Notes: generated by a model from the sequence alone, not told the origin. A stretch of 64,000 nt of DNA from Segatella hominis (GCF_019249725.2 NZ_CP137559.1:2687501-2751500); one strand, 5' to 3'. Numbered from the stretch's first letter, positions 27,647-37,828 are shown. Made by a program: numbers and translations.

Positions 27647-27677
27647 CAAAGGTAATAATTTATCCCGAAACTCACAA
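27647..27677 (-). promoter_or_regulatory. Promoter of the minus-strand secreted-protein cluster
   Basis: Minus-strand TTG (27677-27675), exactly 20 nt, TACCTTTG (27654-27647). The transcript would start near 27641, about 80 nt before the start codon. Confidence 0.75.
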
Positions 27678-27828
27678 GATTTTCTACATAAAAACTACAT
27701 AAAACCAACTTTTCCTTACAAAAAAGTTCAATAAACACTAAAAATATGATTTTTCATCCATTTTTCCCTTATAAAACGTCAAGTTATTAGAATAATATAG
27801 CTTTTATTTTATATTTTCACAAAAACAT

Positions 27829-27859
27829 TTGGAAGAAATATAAAAAATGCTTATTTTTG
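27829..27859 (+). promoter_or_regulatory. Promoter of the SusC/SusD operon
   Basis: TTG (27829-27831), exactly 20 nt, TATTTTTG (27852-27859). The leader of about 100 nt contains CCCTTCGAAAAGGG, a short hairpin. The two divergent promoters are about 150 bp apart with an AT-rich stretch between them. Confidence 0.75.
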
Positions 27860-27966
27860 CACCGTTTAAAGCGATGTCCCTTCGAAAAGGGTCAGATATA
27901 ACGAAAAAAATTAGTAGAATACACTTAAAAAATAAGTAATAACAATTAATATAAAAAAAGAGATCT

Positions 27967-30954
27967 ATGGAAAAAAGACTCATGATGTTTATTGCTTGCG
28001 TCTTCCTTAATTTGGGAATGGCGTTGGCACAAACTCACGTTTCTGGTGTAGTAACCTCTTCAGAAGACGGTTCACCGATTATCGGTGCATCTGTCAAGAT
28101 TGTGGGTACTACTTCTGGTACTGTTACCGACATCGATGGTAACTTCACTCTGGATGTTGAAAGCAACAAAGCAGAGCTTGAGTTCAGTTACATCGGTATG
28201 GTAACAAAGAAATTAAAGGCATCAGAAAAGATGCAGGTTGTTTTGGATCCTGACACGCAGGTACTGGAGCAGGTAATCGTTACTGGTTATGGTGCTGCCA
28301 AGAAGTTGGGATCTGTAGTTGGCGCTATTTCCAACATCGGAGAAAAGAAGTTGGAAACAGTCGTAACCCCAAACTTTACTGATGCTCTTGCTGGTCAGGT
28401 ATCTGGTTTGTCTGTTCTGTCATCTGCCGGTGACCCTTCACAGTCTGCTCAGATTCGTTTGCGTGGTGTCAACTCTATCGGTTCTTCTAACCAGCCTTTG
28501 TTCATTCTCGATGGTTCTCCTATCACCGCAAGTTTCTTCAGCACATTGAACCCATCAGATATTGCCAACATCACCGTGTTGAAGGATGCTGCGTCAACCT
28601 CTATCTATGGTTCTCGTGCTGCCAATGGTGTAATTGTTATCACTACCAAGCAGGCTAAGTACAACGAGTCGGTACAACTCACCGTAAAGGCACAGTATGG
28701 TATCTCTTCTGCTACCAGCAAGGGTGAGGAGATGATGAACTCTCAACAATATATCCAGTTCCGCGACATGATTGGTCAACCAGTGAGCGATAATATCCGC
28801 AACTTGGTGAGCAAGTATGGTATCAGCACCAACTGGCGCGATGAAATGATAGACAATTCGGCTCCAACATCCGACATCAATGCTACATTGCAGGGCGGTG
28901 GACAGACCATGAACTATTACGTGTCATTCAACCACCATCAGGAAGATGGTTTGATACAGGATTCAGAGATGCGCCGCAGTGCCCTGGCAGCCCGTATCAA
29001 CTCTCGCTTGAATAAATTCTTCAAGGTAGGTTTCAGTTCCAACTTCGGTGTACAGGACTACAGCCAGAACAGCCAGTGGGCGGACAATAGCCAGATTTAC
29101 GTGACCAACCCTCTGGTAGCATCCAAGATGGCTTTGCCTTATGATACACCTTATTATTATAGCTTCGACGAAGCCGGCAATATGGTAAAGGGCAACCGTG
29201 CAGAGGCTCTTCTCTATTCGCAGTTCACAATGCCTTGGTTCTACTCTAAGAACACGACACAGGCTAACAAGAACATAACCGTCAACCTTTCTTTGAACGA
29301 ACAGTTCACTCCAATTGAGGGATTGACATTCACAGCCTTGCAGTCTATGTTCGGCTACGACCTCACTTCCGACAGAACGAGCCTCCCATACGATAAGTTC
29401 ACCACACCAATGGGACAGGTAGTTAACGCCAGGACAGGTGGTGTGTCAGCAAGCCTCAAGCGCTACTACGCTTACACCTTGACCCACACAGCCGAGTTTC
29501 GTCACAACTTCGGTCCTCACTATGTGAACGTCCTCTTAGGCGAGGAGACCCGCATACAGAAGGGCAGAAGCTTCGGCATCCTCACAACCGGTCAGACAGA
29601 CCCACGCCGCATGACGCTGAACACAGCGACTACCATCTCTCCTGCCGACCAGGTAGATAGCCGTACAAAGGAGGTTGCCAATTCTCTCTTCGGCACAGCA
29701 GAATACAACTTCAAGGAGAAGTACTTCGTATATACATCTCTCCGTTTCGATGGCAGCTCTAAGTTTGCGCCTAAGCACCGCTGGGGTACATTCGGCTCTG
29801 TAGGCTTGAAATGGAACGCCAAGAAAGAGAACTTCCTGCGCACAGTGAAATGGTTGGACGACCTCACCATCAGTGCCAACTATGGTACTACAGGTAACGA
29901 CTCTGGTGCCGGCTCTTACGACTTCTACGGACTCTTCGGTTCGGGCAGTAACTACAATGGCGAGGGTTCCATCGACATCACACAGGCAAGCAACGACAAG
30001 CTGACCTGGGAGAAGGTGGGTAAACTGAACATCGGCTTGAACATCGGACTCTTCAACCGTGTCACAGTAGATGCCAACTTCTATCGCAACAAGACCACCG
30101 ACATGCTGATGGAGATTCCTTACTCTATGACTACAGGTTTCACATCCGGTATGGGTAACATCGGTTCAATGGTCAACAAGGGATTCGAGGCAACCGTCAA
30201 CGTGGACTTGATCAAGACCAAGGACATGAGCTGGACAGTATCAGCCAACATCGGCTACAACAAGAACGAAATCACAGAGTTGTTCGCTGGTCGCAACGAA
30301 TACGAGCTTACCAGCACTGGTCTGAAACTGGAGGTAGGTCATGCCTTAGGTGAGTTCTACAAGGTGCGCTATGCAGGCGTAGATTCTCGTACAGGAGAGC
30401 CTATGTGGTACGACAAGAACGGCAACATCACCAAGGTGTATGACGAGACCAACAACTCCGTATTCCTGGGCAAGAACCGTTACGCCCCATGGCTTGGTGG
30501 TTTTGGTACCAACTTCACATGGAAGGGCTTCAGCGTCATCGCTGACTTTGCTTGGCAATCGGGCAAGTACATGATGGTAAACGACGACTACTTCACCAAG
30601 AACGCCAATCAGGGTACCACCTACAACCAGTGTGTAGATATGCTGAACGTATGGACCACACCTGGACAGGTGACAGACATTCCAGCCTACGGCTACGAAA
30701 TCTACCTGGACAGCCATACCATAAGCAACGCATCGTTCCTGCGCATGAAGACGCTGACCCTTCAGTATCAGTTGCCTAAGAAATGGATGCAGGCTGTACA
30801 CTACATCAAGGACATCAGAGTATTTGGTATAGCTCGCAACCTCTTTACCATCACTCCATTCGACGGATATGACCCTGAGCCAGACAAGAATGTCGTTCAG
30901 TTCAACTATCCAAACACCCGCCAGTTCGTGATTGGTGCAGAGTTAACATTCTAA
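27967..30954 (+). CDS. SusC/RagA-family TonB-dependent outer-membrane transporter
   Basis: Outer-membrane importer driven by TonB, working with the SusD-like lipoprotein encoded next. A signal peptide ends at GMALAQ. An N-terminal carboxypeptidase-regulatory-like domain follows (HVSGVVTSSEDGSPIIGAS), then the TonB-box region and plug (EQVIVTGYGAAKK, IRLRGVNSIGSSNQPLFIL, SIYGSRAANGVI), and a long beta-barrel ending in the terminal strand RQFVIGAELTF. The length of 995 residues is normal. The substrate is not readable, but the operon carries an M6 protease and no glycoside hydrolase, so peptides are more likely than glycans, as for RagAB of Porphyromonas. Confidence 0.95.
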   Translation: MEKRLMMFIACVFLNLGMALAQTHVSGVVTSSEDGSPIIGASVKIVGTTSGTVTDIDGNFTLDVESNKAELEFSYIGMVTKKLKASEKMQVVLDPDTQVLEQVIVTGYGAAKKLGSVVGAISNIGEKKLETVVTPNFTDALAGQVSGLSVLSSAGDPSQSAQIRLRGVNSIGSSNQPLFILDGSPITASFFSTLNPSDIANITVLKDAASTSIYGSRAANGVIVITTKQAKYNESVQLTVKAQYGISSATSKGEEMMNSQQYIQFRDMIGQPVSDNIRNLVSKYGISTNWRDEMIDNSAPTSDINATLQGGGQTMNYYVSFNHHQEDGLIQDSEMRRSALAARINSRLNKFFKVGFSSNFGVQDYSQNSQWADNSQIYVTNPLVASKMALPYDTPYYYSFDEAGNMVKGNRAEALLYSQFTMPWFYSKNTTQANKNITVNLSLNEQFTPIEGLTFTALQSMFGYDLTSDRTSLPYDKFTTPMGQVVNARTGGVSASLKRYYAYTLTHTAEFRHNFGPHYVNVLLGEETRIQKGRSFGILTTGQTDPRRMTLNTATTISPADQVDSRTKEVANSLFGTAEYNFKEKYFVYTSLRFDGSSKFAPKHRWGTFGSVGLKWNAKKENFLRTVKWLDDLTISANYGTTGNDSGAGSYDFYGLFGSGSNYNGEGSIDITQASNDKLTWEKVGKLNIGLNIGLFNRVTVDANFYRNKTTDMLMEIPYSMTTGFTSGMGNIGSMVNKGFEATVNVDLIKTKDMSWTVSANIGYNKNEITELFAGRNEYELTSTGLKLEVGHALGEFYKVRYAGVDSRTGEPMWYDKNGNITKVYDETNNSVFLGKNRYAPWLGGFGTNFTWKGFSVIADFAWQSGKYMMVNDDYFTKNANQGTTYNQCVDMLNVWTTPGQVTDIPAYGYEIYLDSHTISNASFLRMKTLTLQYQLPKKWMQAVHYIKDIRVFGIARNLFTITPFDGYDPEPDKNVVQFNYPNTRQFVIGAELTF

Positions 30955-30979
30955 ATAAAAGTATTATCAGAAAAGAATT

Positions 30980-32521
30980 ATGAAGAAGATATATTTTTCA
31001 TTGATGCTTCTGTGTGCGATGGCGTTCACATCTTGTAGTATGGACCAGGCCCCATACGGTTCTCTGGACGACCAGACTGCCATCGAAAAGGAGAAGGATC
31101 TTCGCCAGTTCCGCAATTCTCTCTATGCCAGCATGAGAGGAGTAACATCGGGCACCTGGCTTTACTTGTCCGACATCCAGATGGACGAGTTCCATGGCTT
31201 GATCAGCAATGGTAACCGCATTGGTACATTCTCCAATGGTACCATCACCATATCAGATGGTGACATTTCCAACAAGTGGAGTGGCTGTTACTCTACCATA
31301 GCCACCGCCAATGCCATTATGGACCACGCCGCCAGCATGACGGCAAGCGACGCTTTCAGCGCAAACGACAAGGTGGCTTTCGCCCATTATGCAGCAGAAG
31401 CCCACTTCGTGCGCGCCTACCTATACTTCTGGTTGGCAGACCATTTCTGCCAGTCATATACTCAGTGCGACCCAAGCAAGGCTGCAAGCGGACTTCCTTT
31501 GTCAACCAAATACAACCCTACGGGTAACCTCGCCGACTATCCAAGCCGCTCTACCCTGGATGAGACCTTCGCCCTCATAGAGGAAGATATGCAGAAGGCT
31601 TATGAAGGACTGGCGGCCTATGAGAAGTCGGGGGTGACAGTAGAAAAAGAGGAAAGTCAGCCTTTGGCTTACATCCATTCCCTGACCGTAAGAGCACTTC
31701 AAGCTCGCGTTGCCCTGGTGAAGGGCGACTGGGAAAACGCAGCCAAGTATGCCGAGGCTGTCATCAACAGTGGCAAGTACAAACTCACCACCATCAAGGA
31801 CTATGCCAAGCTATGGACCAACGACGAAGGTACGGAAATCATCTTCCGTCCCAACATGACTCCTACAGAACTTGGCGGCTGCAACGCCACTCCTTTCGTA
31901 AGCGAGTCGGAGACCAAAGCGGATTACATTCCTACCTATGGCACACTTGACCTCTTGTGGATGAACGAGGGTGACATTCGTGCCGAAGTATTCTTGAAAC
32001 TCTACGAGAACCTTCAGGTGGAAGGTAGCAACTATGAGGCATACGTGTTCAACAAGTTCCCTGGTAACTCAGAACTTCGCACCAGCAGCAACAACAACCT
32101 CATGAATATGAGCAAGCCATTCCGTCTCTCTGAGATGTACCTCATCGCCGCAGAGGCAGAAGCAAGGCTGAACCACATGGAGGATGCCAATAAATATCTC
32201 AACACATTCCTCAACAATCGTATCGTGGACTATGAGCCTCAGACCTATTCTGAGCCAACCACATTCCTCAAGGTTGTAGAAGAGGAGCGTGAGCGTGAGT
32301 TCATCGGCGAAGGCATGCGTATGAGCGACATCCGCCGCTATGGAAAGGGCTTCAAGCGTGTGTCACTCCACGAGGAGAACGAGACGCTGGACAAAATCAT
32401 CGTGAAGCAGGGTAAGGCGATACAATATAAAGCCAACGACTATCGCCTCACCTGGCCTATTCCAAAGGCCGAGCTGGATGCCAACCCAATTCTGAAGGGA
32501 CAGCAGAACCCAGGTTATTAA
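30980..32521 (+). CDS. SusD/RagB-family substrate-binding lipoprotein
   Basis: Surface lipoprotein forming the lid of the SusC-type channel. The lipobox FTSCS gives Cys near residue 19. N-terminal SusD-like helices (AHFVRAYLYFWLADHFCQSY, a TPR-like pattern) and the C-terminal RagB/SusD domain (SEMYLIAAEAEARLNH, then EEREREFIGEGMRMSDIRRY) are clear. The end, WPIPKAELDANP, is the typical family finish. The length of 513 residues is normal. It is 25 bp downstream of the SusC gene and on the same transcript. Confidence 0.95.
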   Translation: MKKIYFSLMLLCAMAFTSCSMDQAPYGSLDDQTAIEKEKDLRQFRNSLYASMRGVTSGTWLYLSDIQMDEFHGLISNGNRIGTFSNGTITISDGDISNKWSGCYSTIATANAIMDHAASMTASDAFSANDKVAFAHYAAEAHFVRAYLYFWLADHFCQSYTQCDPSKAASGLPLSTKYNPTGNLADYPSRSTLDETFALIEEDMQKAYEGLAAYEKSGVTVEKEESQPLAYIHSLTVRALQARVALVKGDWENAAKYAEAVINSGKYKLTTIKDYAKLWTNDEGTEIIFRPNMTPTELGGCNATPFVSESETKADYIPTYGTLDLLWMNEGDIRAEVFLKLYENLQVEGSNYEAYVFNKFPGNSELRTSSNNNLMNMSKPFRLSEMYLIAAEAEARLNHMEDANKYLNTFLNNRIVDYEPQTYSEPTTFLKVVEEEREREFIGEGMRMSDIRRYGKGFKRVSLHEENETLDKIIVKQGKAIQYKANDYRLTWPIPKAELDANPILKGQQNPGY

Positions 32522-32555
32522 TCAAACGAAGTAATAAACAAGAATTCATTCGGAT

Positions 32556-33446
32556 ATGAAATACATCAAATTATTCATGTTGCTGGCCGTAGTCGCTTTC
32601 TTCGGTGCCTGCTCCAGCGACGATGACTCATGGAACACGGCTTCCGACGTGACCGTAAGCATGGAGAATGCCACCATGAACATCAAGGAGAGCCAGGGAC
32701 TGACCAATGTGCCTATCAAGGTGACTGGCAAGACCAATGGCAATGTGTATGTCACTGTAGAGGTGAAAGAGGTGGGCAGCAACCCTGCTAAGGAAGACGT
32801 ACATTATTATATTACAGACAAGACCATCAACATCTCCGACAGCACGGCACACATCGAAGTAGAGCCTGTAGATGATGAGGAAATCAACGAAGATCGTACT
32901 TTCGAGATTACCATCGTCTCTGCCAAGGGTGCAAAGATAGGCAACGCTACCACGATGGTCTCCCTGAAGGACAACGATGCCAACATCTACGAGAAGTTGC
33001 AGGGCAAATGGGTACTCACAGGCGTAAGCTATACCGGCGAGACCATGACTTCCGTAGTGAAGATCATTGGTGCAAGCAATGAAGACGAGGGCGACTACAA
33101 CAACACCCTGTACATGACAGGCATGGCCATGAGTTCTTCAACCGCAAGACTGTCTTACCACTACGATGCGGCAACCAAGCAGGGCTATGTGGCATTCGAC
33201 AACCTGATGAAGTACAACTTCATCGAGGACTTCGACGCTGGCAACGGAATCGGAAAGGTCAACATCCTGTTGAGTAACCTCGAAAACGGCAAGCTCACCA
33301 CTACACCTATCAAGGGTACATGGTCTGACGATTGCAAGGAGATTACCTTCGAGGAAGGCAAATATCTGTTTGCTTATGCTTTAATCAGCGGCCAGTATGC
33401 CGAGTTCTTCCGCGTGACGAACATCAAGTTGACCAGAGCGAAGTAA
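32556..33446 (+). CDS. Surface lipoprotein with Calx-beta-like domain
   Basis: A 296-residue lipoprotein of unknown ligand. Signal peptide and lipobox are FFGACSSDDD. Residues about 30-145 form a Calx-beta-like beta-sandwich (ATMNIKESQGLTNVPIKVTG; VEPVDDEEINEDRTFEITIV; ATTMVSLKDND). The C-terminal half (LQGKWVLTGVSYTGETMTSV) looks like a lipocalin-type or DUF-type beta domain. It occupies the place where SusE-like surface binding proteins sit in Sus operons, 34 bp after the SusD gene and 36 bp before the protease gene, which suggests a substrate-capture role. That role is inference from position. Confidence 0.75.
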   Translation: MKYIKLFMLLAVVAFFGACSSDDDSWNTASDVTVSMENATMNIKESQGLTNVPIKVTGKTNGNVYVTVEVKEVGSNPAKEDVHYYITDKTINISDSTAHIEVEPVDDEEINEDRTFEITIVSAKGAKIGNATTMVSLKDNDANIYEKLQGKWVLTGVSYTGETMTSVVKIIGASNEDEGDYNNTLYMTGMAMSSSTARLSYHYDAATKQGYVAFDNLMKYNFIEDFDAGNGIGKVNILLSNLENGKLTTTPIKGTWSDDCKEITFEEGKYLFAYALISGQYAEFFRVTNIKLTRAK

Positions 33447-33482
33447 AGTTAGAGATAAAACAACAATTAACAATTACGTTTT

Positions 33483-35603
33483 ATGAAGAAGAAACTGCTA
33501 TTCATCTTGTCCATGTTAATGGTTGGTACTACTATCCATGCAGTACCTGCCAAGCGTGGCATATGGAAGACATTTACGCTGAAGACTGGACAGACTGTCC
33601 AGGTTCAGCTATGTGGCGATGAGTTCCTCCACTTCTGGGAGGACAAGGATGGCAACCGCTATTCTTACGACACATCCGATGGACTGAAGCCTGCCAACAT
33701 GGCTCAGCTACGGACTCGCGCCCAAGTGATGCGCCAGCAGGCTTGCCCTGACAACATCATTAAGAAGAACCTCCTTGCTGGTGCCAATGGAAGCACAAGC
33801 CTCACAAGAGGCGTTTCTTACACCGGCAAAAAGAAGTGTCTCATCCTGCTGGCTCAGTTCTCCGACAAGAAGTTCACCATGGACGACCCTAAGGCATTCT
33901 ACAACCGTGTAGCCAACGAGCCAGGGTTCAGCGAGGGTAATTTCAAGGGTAGCGTGGCCGACTACTTCAAGGCACAGAGCAACGGCAAGTTTGAGATGAA
34001 CTTCGACGTAATGGGTCCTTATACCCTCGGCGAGCAAGCTTTTTATGGCAAGAACGAAGGAGGCCAACAGGACGTGAACGTACAGGCGATGATCTCTGGA
34101 TGTCTAGGCAAGGCTGCCGCAGAAGGCATCGACTTCTCTCCATACGACTGGGATGGAGACGGAGAGATGGAGATGGTATTCGTGGTCTATGCCGGACGTG
34201 GCGAGGCTACTGGCGGAGGTGACAACACCATCTGGCCACACAAGGGAAGAATGACAAGCCCAGTGAAGTGCGGCAACAAGACGTTGACAAACTATGCATG
34301 TTCCAACGAGCTATCTACATCCAACGAGGTGGACGGTATCGGTACCATCTGCCATGAGTTCTCTCATTGCTTCGGCTATCCTGATGCATACGATGTAAAC
34401 TACACTGGCCTGTATGGTATGGGAACCTGGGATTTGATGTGCCAGGGCAACTACAATGGCAACGGCTTTACTCCTGCCGGATATACAGCTTACGAGAAGT
34501 ATGCCGCAGGTTGGATTACCCCTATCGAGTTAAAGGAGAATACTTCAGTATCAGGCATGAAACCCCTTGCAGAGGGCGGCGATGCTTACATCTTCAAGAA
34601 TCCAAACAATTCTGACGAGTATTACTTGATAGAGAACAGACAGCAGAAAGGTTGGGACGCAGGACTTGCAGGATCGGGCATCATCATCAACCACATCGAC
34701 TACAACCTGAAGGCTTGGAATTACAATATTCCAAACTCCATGATGGCTGGTATCAACGACCATGAGCGTATCACCCTCATCCCTGCTGACAACATAAAGA
34801 GCGACAAGAATGAAGAGAACGACCCTTGGCCTTACGGCAACAAGAATCGTCTGGCTAACAACACCACCCCTGCCTGCAACACGTACAATCTGAACACCGA
34901 CGGCACCAAGTTGATGAACATCATCCTCTCGGATATGGCTATCGCTGCTGACGGCACAGCCTCTTTCAGTTTCCAGAACTTGAACAAGAACAACGTGGAG
35001 CAGAACTACATCTTCCAGGAAACATTTGACAAGTGCCTGGGTACAGGTGGCAACGATGACAAGGGCTTCTATATAATCGGCAACACCAACCAATTTGCCA
35101 ACGGTGCATTCTCACCAGACAAGAACGGCTGGACATCTAATGTGCAGACCTTCAAGGGAGGCTTCCAGTGTGCCCGTGTAGGCAAGCGAAGAGCCACCAA
35201 CATCACCTTCACCTCTCCTGAGATCAAGATCAATGGCAATGTAACTCTTACATTCAAGGCTGCCCCTTACGATCTGTCAAGCAAGACAATGACCGTAACT
35301 GTCAACAACGGAACAGTAGAGACTGCAACTTTCAAGCTGGAGCCAAACAAATGGAACGAGTGTTCTACCAAGATTACAGCCAACGGAAGAGTAAAGATTA
35401 CCTTTGCATCAGACGCATTCTTTATCGATGAGGTCTACGTGGCTGAAGGCTCAACATCGGGCATCAGCAACATCGTGCTTTCCGATAAGCAAGTAAAGGC
35501 TTACTACAATGTCCTTGGCGAAAAGAGCAATGTTCCTTTCGAAGGTCTCAACATCGTGACCTTTACAGATGGAACCGCAAAGAAGGTTTACGTTAAGAAA
35601 TAA
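33483..35603 (+). CDS. Secreted M6-family metalloprotease in the SusCD operon
   Basis: Zinc protease of the immune-inhibitor-A group, probably exported by type IX secretion. The signal peptide ends near TTIHAVPA. The propeptide-like WEDKDGNRYSYDTSDGLKPA is typical. The active site HEFSHCFGYPDAYD (His residues near 291 and 295) is followed by the GMGTWDLM turn. DWDGDGEMEMVFVVYAG carries a calcium-type acidic loop. A beta-sandwich domain (IFQETFDKCLGTGGNDDKGF) and a sorting tail (LSDKQVKAYYNVLGEKSNVP to KKVYVKK) end the protein. At 706 residues it is shorter than the M6 protein encoded at 21.5 kb. Placement inside a SusC/SusD operon suggests it supplies peptides to the transporter. Confidence 0.92.
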   Translation: MKKKLLFILSMLMVGTTIHAVPAKRGIWKTFTLKTGQTVQVQLCGDEFLHFWEDKDGNRYSYDTSDGLKPANMAQLRTRAQVMRQQACPDNIIKKNLLAGANGSTSLTRGVSYTGKKKCLILLAQFSDKKFTMDDPKAFYNRVANEPGFSEGNFKGSVADYFKAQSNGKFEMNFDVMGPYTLGEQAFYGKNEGGQQDVNVQAMISGCLGKAAAEGIDFSPYDWDGDGEMEMVFVVYAGRGEATGGGDNTIWPHKGRMTSPVKCGNKTLTNYACSNELSTSNEVDGIGTICHEFSHCFGYPDAYDVNYTGLYGMGTWDLMCQGNYNGNGFTPAGYTAYEKYAAGWITPIELKENTSVSGMKPLAEGGDAYIFKNPNNSDEYYLIENRQQKGWDAGLAGSGIIINHIDYNLKAWNYNIPNSMMAGINDHERITLIPADNIKSDKNEENDPWPYGNKNRLANNTTPACNTYNLNTDGTKLMNIILSDMAIAADGTASFSFQNLNKNNVEQNYIFQETFDKCLGTGGNDDKGFYIIGNTNQFANGAFSPDKNGWTSNVQTFKGGFQCARVGKRRATNITFTSPEIKINGNVTLTFKAAPYDLSSKTMTVTVNNGTVETATFKLEPNKWNECSTKITANGRVKITFASDAFFIDEVYVAEGSTSGISNIVLSDKQVKAYYNVLGEKSNVPFEGLNIVTFTDGTAKKVYVKK

Positions 35604-35610
35604 GTTAAGT

Positions 35611-35633
35611 GGGTGCGGTGTCTCACTGCACCC
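35611..35633 (+). other. Intercistronic hairpin
   Basis: GGGTGC-G-GTG-TCT-CAC-T-GCACCC between the protease gene and the Omp28-like gene. There is no T-run after it, so it more likely modulates mRNA processing or reduces read-through than ends transcription. Confidence 0.5.
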
Positions 35634-35665
35634 ATCAAGAATAACAATTTAAGACAAAAAGAAAA

Positions 35666-37756
35666 ATGAGAAATATTTACTTGATGACAGCAGCCCTTGC
35701 CATGATGGCAATGACTGCCAATGCCCAGAGCATGAAGCACATCAACATGAATGCTTCCTCCCAGAATTGGGCAAAGACCTCTGCTCCACAAAAGGTTGAG
35801 AATTCAACCAAGAAAGTAGCTACAAGAGCAGGTTCTGACATCGCCGACAACCAGCGATACATCAACTACAGCTATGACGAGAGCTATGTATGGCCAGCTA
35901 CATTCCCAGCAGATACACAAGGAGCTATATCTTTGGGTACACTTTTCTATAGCGATGCATTCAAGAAATTCGAGGGTTGCAAGATTGTAGGTGCCCGCTT
36001 CTATGTCAACATTCCTATCGGCGCAAGCAAGGTGGGTGTCTGCCACGTGAAGATAGAGAACGGTACTCCTTATGTAGGCGACATCCTGGCATCAAAGGAA
36101 GTACCTTCAACCGTAGCACACTGGAACTACGTTTGGTTTGACGAGCCTTATAAGATTGACACCAAGACCTTCGACGGTTTGTTGCCATACTACGATTTCA
36201 CACCAAGCAACATGAGTGCAGATGCAGGCTACCCTATCGCCTCTTCAGGTACCTACGCAGGAACATGCGGTGCTTTGGCTTTTGGTGACATTGATGGTAA
36301 GCACGACCCAAACAGTTGGGCATGGCAGCCTATCTACCTTGGAACTGACGGTTCTAATCTCATGATTCAGCTCATCATCGAGAAGGAAGACGGCAACTTC
36401 ATCATCCACGACTTGGTAATGGACAAGATAGCCATGTCACCATTTGTGAAAAACGACACTAAGACAGGCGTAGCCTTCACTTGCCACAATGACGGACGTG
36501 ACAACATCACAAACGTAAAATTCGGCATTGAGGTGGATGGCGAGAAAATGGGTACTTTCACATACGACAAAGATAATGTCGGTGACAATTTCAGAGAGAT
36601 CACCAATGCCGACTATTCCAATATTCCAGTAGGACTTCCTATCAACAAGGATTGGGCTATTGGCGAACATGAGGTAACAGTATATCCTGTACTGGTAGAA
36701 GGAAAAGAACCAGAGGGCGACTTGACCAACGATAAGTTGACCACCAAGTTCAAGGTATATAAGGACAACTTCGACCGTACCAAGAACCTGGTAGAGTTCT
36801 ACGCATGCCAGATGTCAAAATACACCTTCTTTGCAGACGCGGTACTCACCAAGACAGCCAAGGCTCGTGAAGACGACGACCTTGCTATCGTTTCTATCCA
36901 CGGAGAAAGCCAGCAGGTAAATGAAGATGGTTCTGTAGAAACATTATCAGATGAATTCACAGTGCCAGAGGCTAACAAGTTGGCTTACTACTCTACTCCA
37001 TCAGATGGTTCCGGTGCCTTCAACAGATACTTCTACGATAATGACGTGATTAATTACGAGAAGGCTTTGACAGTGAACATGGCTGCTCAGGATGCAAGCG
37101 ACCAGGATAATGTTGCTAGCATGCTCAACACAATCATCAACGAGTCTGCAGCATATTATCCATCATTCTCTACCGTAGGTATCGATTCTAAACTTGATGA
37201 CGCAACAGGCAAGTTGAGTATCAAGGTAATGGGTAAGCTCATCAACCAATACCAGCAGCTGATTGGTGATGATGCCCGCCTCACAGTTTATCTTACAGAG
37301 GATAAGGTAATCGGCAAGCAGAACACTGGTGGTTCTATTGCAAAGCCTAGGTTCACCCACAACTACGTATTGCGCAAGATTGTGACTGGTACACTCGGTG
37401 ATGCTCTCCAGACCAACGGCAACAGCTACGAGAACGACTATGAGGTTGAGCTTGATGATGCTTGGAAGAGCCAGAACATGCATATCATTGCGTTTGTAAG
37501 CCGTCCTATGAAAGAGACAGAGAAGGATGGCAAGACTGCTCTTGCATCTGCCATGAACGATTTGTGGGTAGATAACACCAACATGGTAGCAGTTGGCGAC
37601 AGTGACCTTACCGGCATTTCTAACGTTATCAACTGGAACGAGGTGAAAGAGGTAGGTCGTTACACCATCGATGGTCAGAAATTGAATGCTCCAACAAAGG
37701 GTATCAACCTCGTGAAGCTTTCAAATGGCCAGACCATCAAGGTTGTTGTGAAGTAA
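35666..37756 (+). CDS. Omp28-related secreted protein with type IX sorting tail
   Basis: A 696-residue exported protein. A signal peptide ends at MTANAQS. The N-terminal third (QRYINYSYDESYVWPATFPA) is a beta domain. The region from about 370 to 620 (KNLVEFYACQMSKYTFFADA, PSFSTVGIDSKLDDATGKLS, LQTNGNSYENDYEVELDDAW) resembles the Omp28 family, whose members have a thioredoxin-like region. Here only one Cys is seen where a redox pair might be expected. The last 35 residues (VGRYTIDGQKLNAPTKGINL to TIKVVVK) form a sorting tail. It is the last gene of the SusCD operon, followed by a strong terminator. Function unknown; surface binding of peptides or protein is a guess. Confidence 0.75.
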   Translation: MRNIYLMTAALAMMAMTANAQSMKHINMNASSQNWAKTSAPQKVENSTKKVATRAGSDIADNQRYINYSYDESYVWPATFPADTQGAISLGTLFYSDAFKKFEGCKIVGARFYVNIPIGASKVGVCHVKIENGTPYVGDILASKEVPSTVAHWNYVWFDEPYKIDTKTFDGLLPYYDFTPSNMSADAGYPIASSGTYAGTCGALAFGDIDGKHDPNSWAWQPIYLGTDGSNLMIQLIIEKEDGNFIIHDLVMDKIAMSPFVKNDTKTGVAFTCHNDGRDNITNVKFGIEVDGEKMGTFTYDKDNVGDNFREITNADYSNIPVGLPINKDWAIGEHEVTVYPVLVEGKEPEGDLTNDKLTTKFKVYKDNFDRTKNLVEFYACQMSKYTFFADAVLTKTAKAREDDDLAIVSIHGESQQVNEDGSVETLSDEFTVPEANKLAYYSTPSDGSGAFNRYFYDNDVINYEKALTVNMAAQDASDQDNVASMLNTIINESAAYYPSFSTVGIDSKLDDATGKLSIKVMGKLINQYQQLIGDDARLTVYLTEDKVIGKQNTGGSIAKPRFTHNYVLRKIVTGTLGDALQTNGNSYENDYEVELDDAWKSQNMHIIAFVSRPMKETEKDGKTALASAMNDLWVDNTNMVAVGDSDLTGISNVINWNEVKEVGRYTIDGQKLNAPTKGINLVKLSNGQTIKVVVK

Positions 37757-37826
37757 TATGAAGTTGTATGAAATCATATGAAGTAATATGAAATCATAAA
37801 ATGAACTATATGAAGTCATAAAATGA
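37757..37826 (+). repeat. 10-nt tandem repeat in the operon 3' end
   Basis: Directly after the stop codon, units of the form ATGAARTNNT/ATGAAATCAT recur with a 10-nt period for about 70 bp, leading into the terminator. This looks like a simple-sequence expansion in a 3' untranslated region. Confidence 0.6.
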
Positions 37827-37828
37827 TA

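Noticed and set aside
27559..37756. Classic polysaccharide utilisation locus
   Set aside because: SusC and SusD are present but no glycoside hydrolase, lyase or dedicated sugar regulator is found; proteases take their place.
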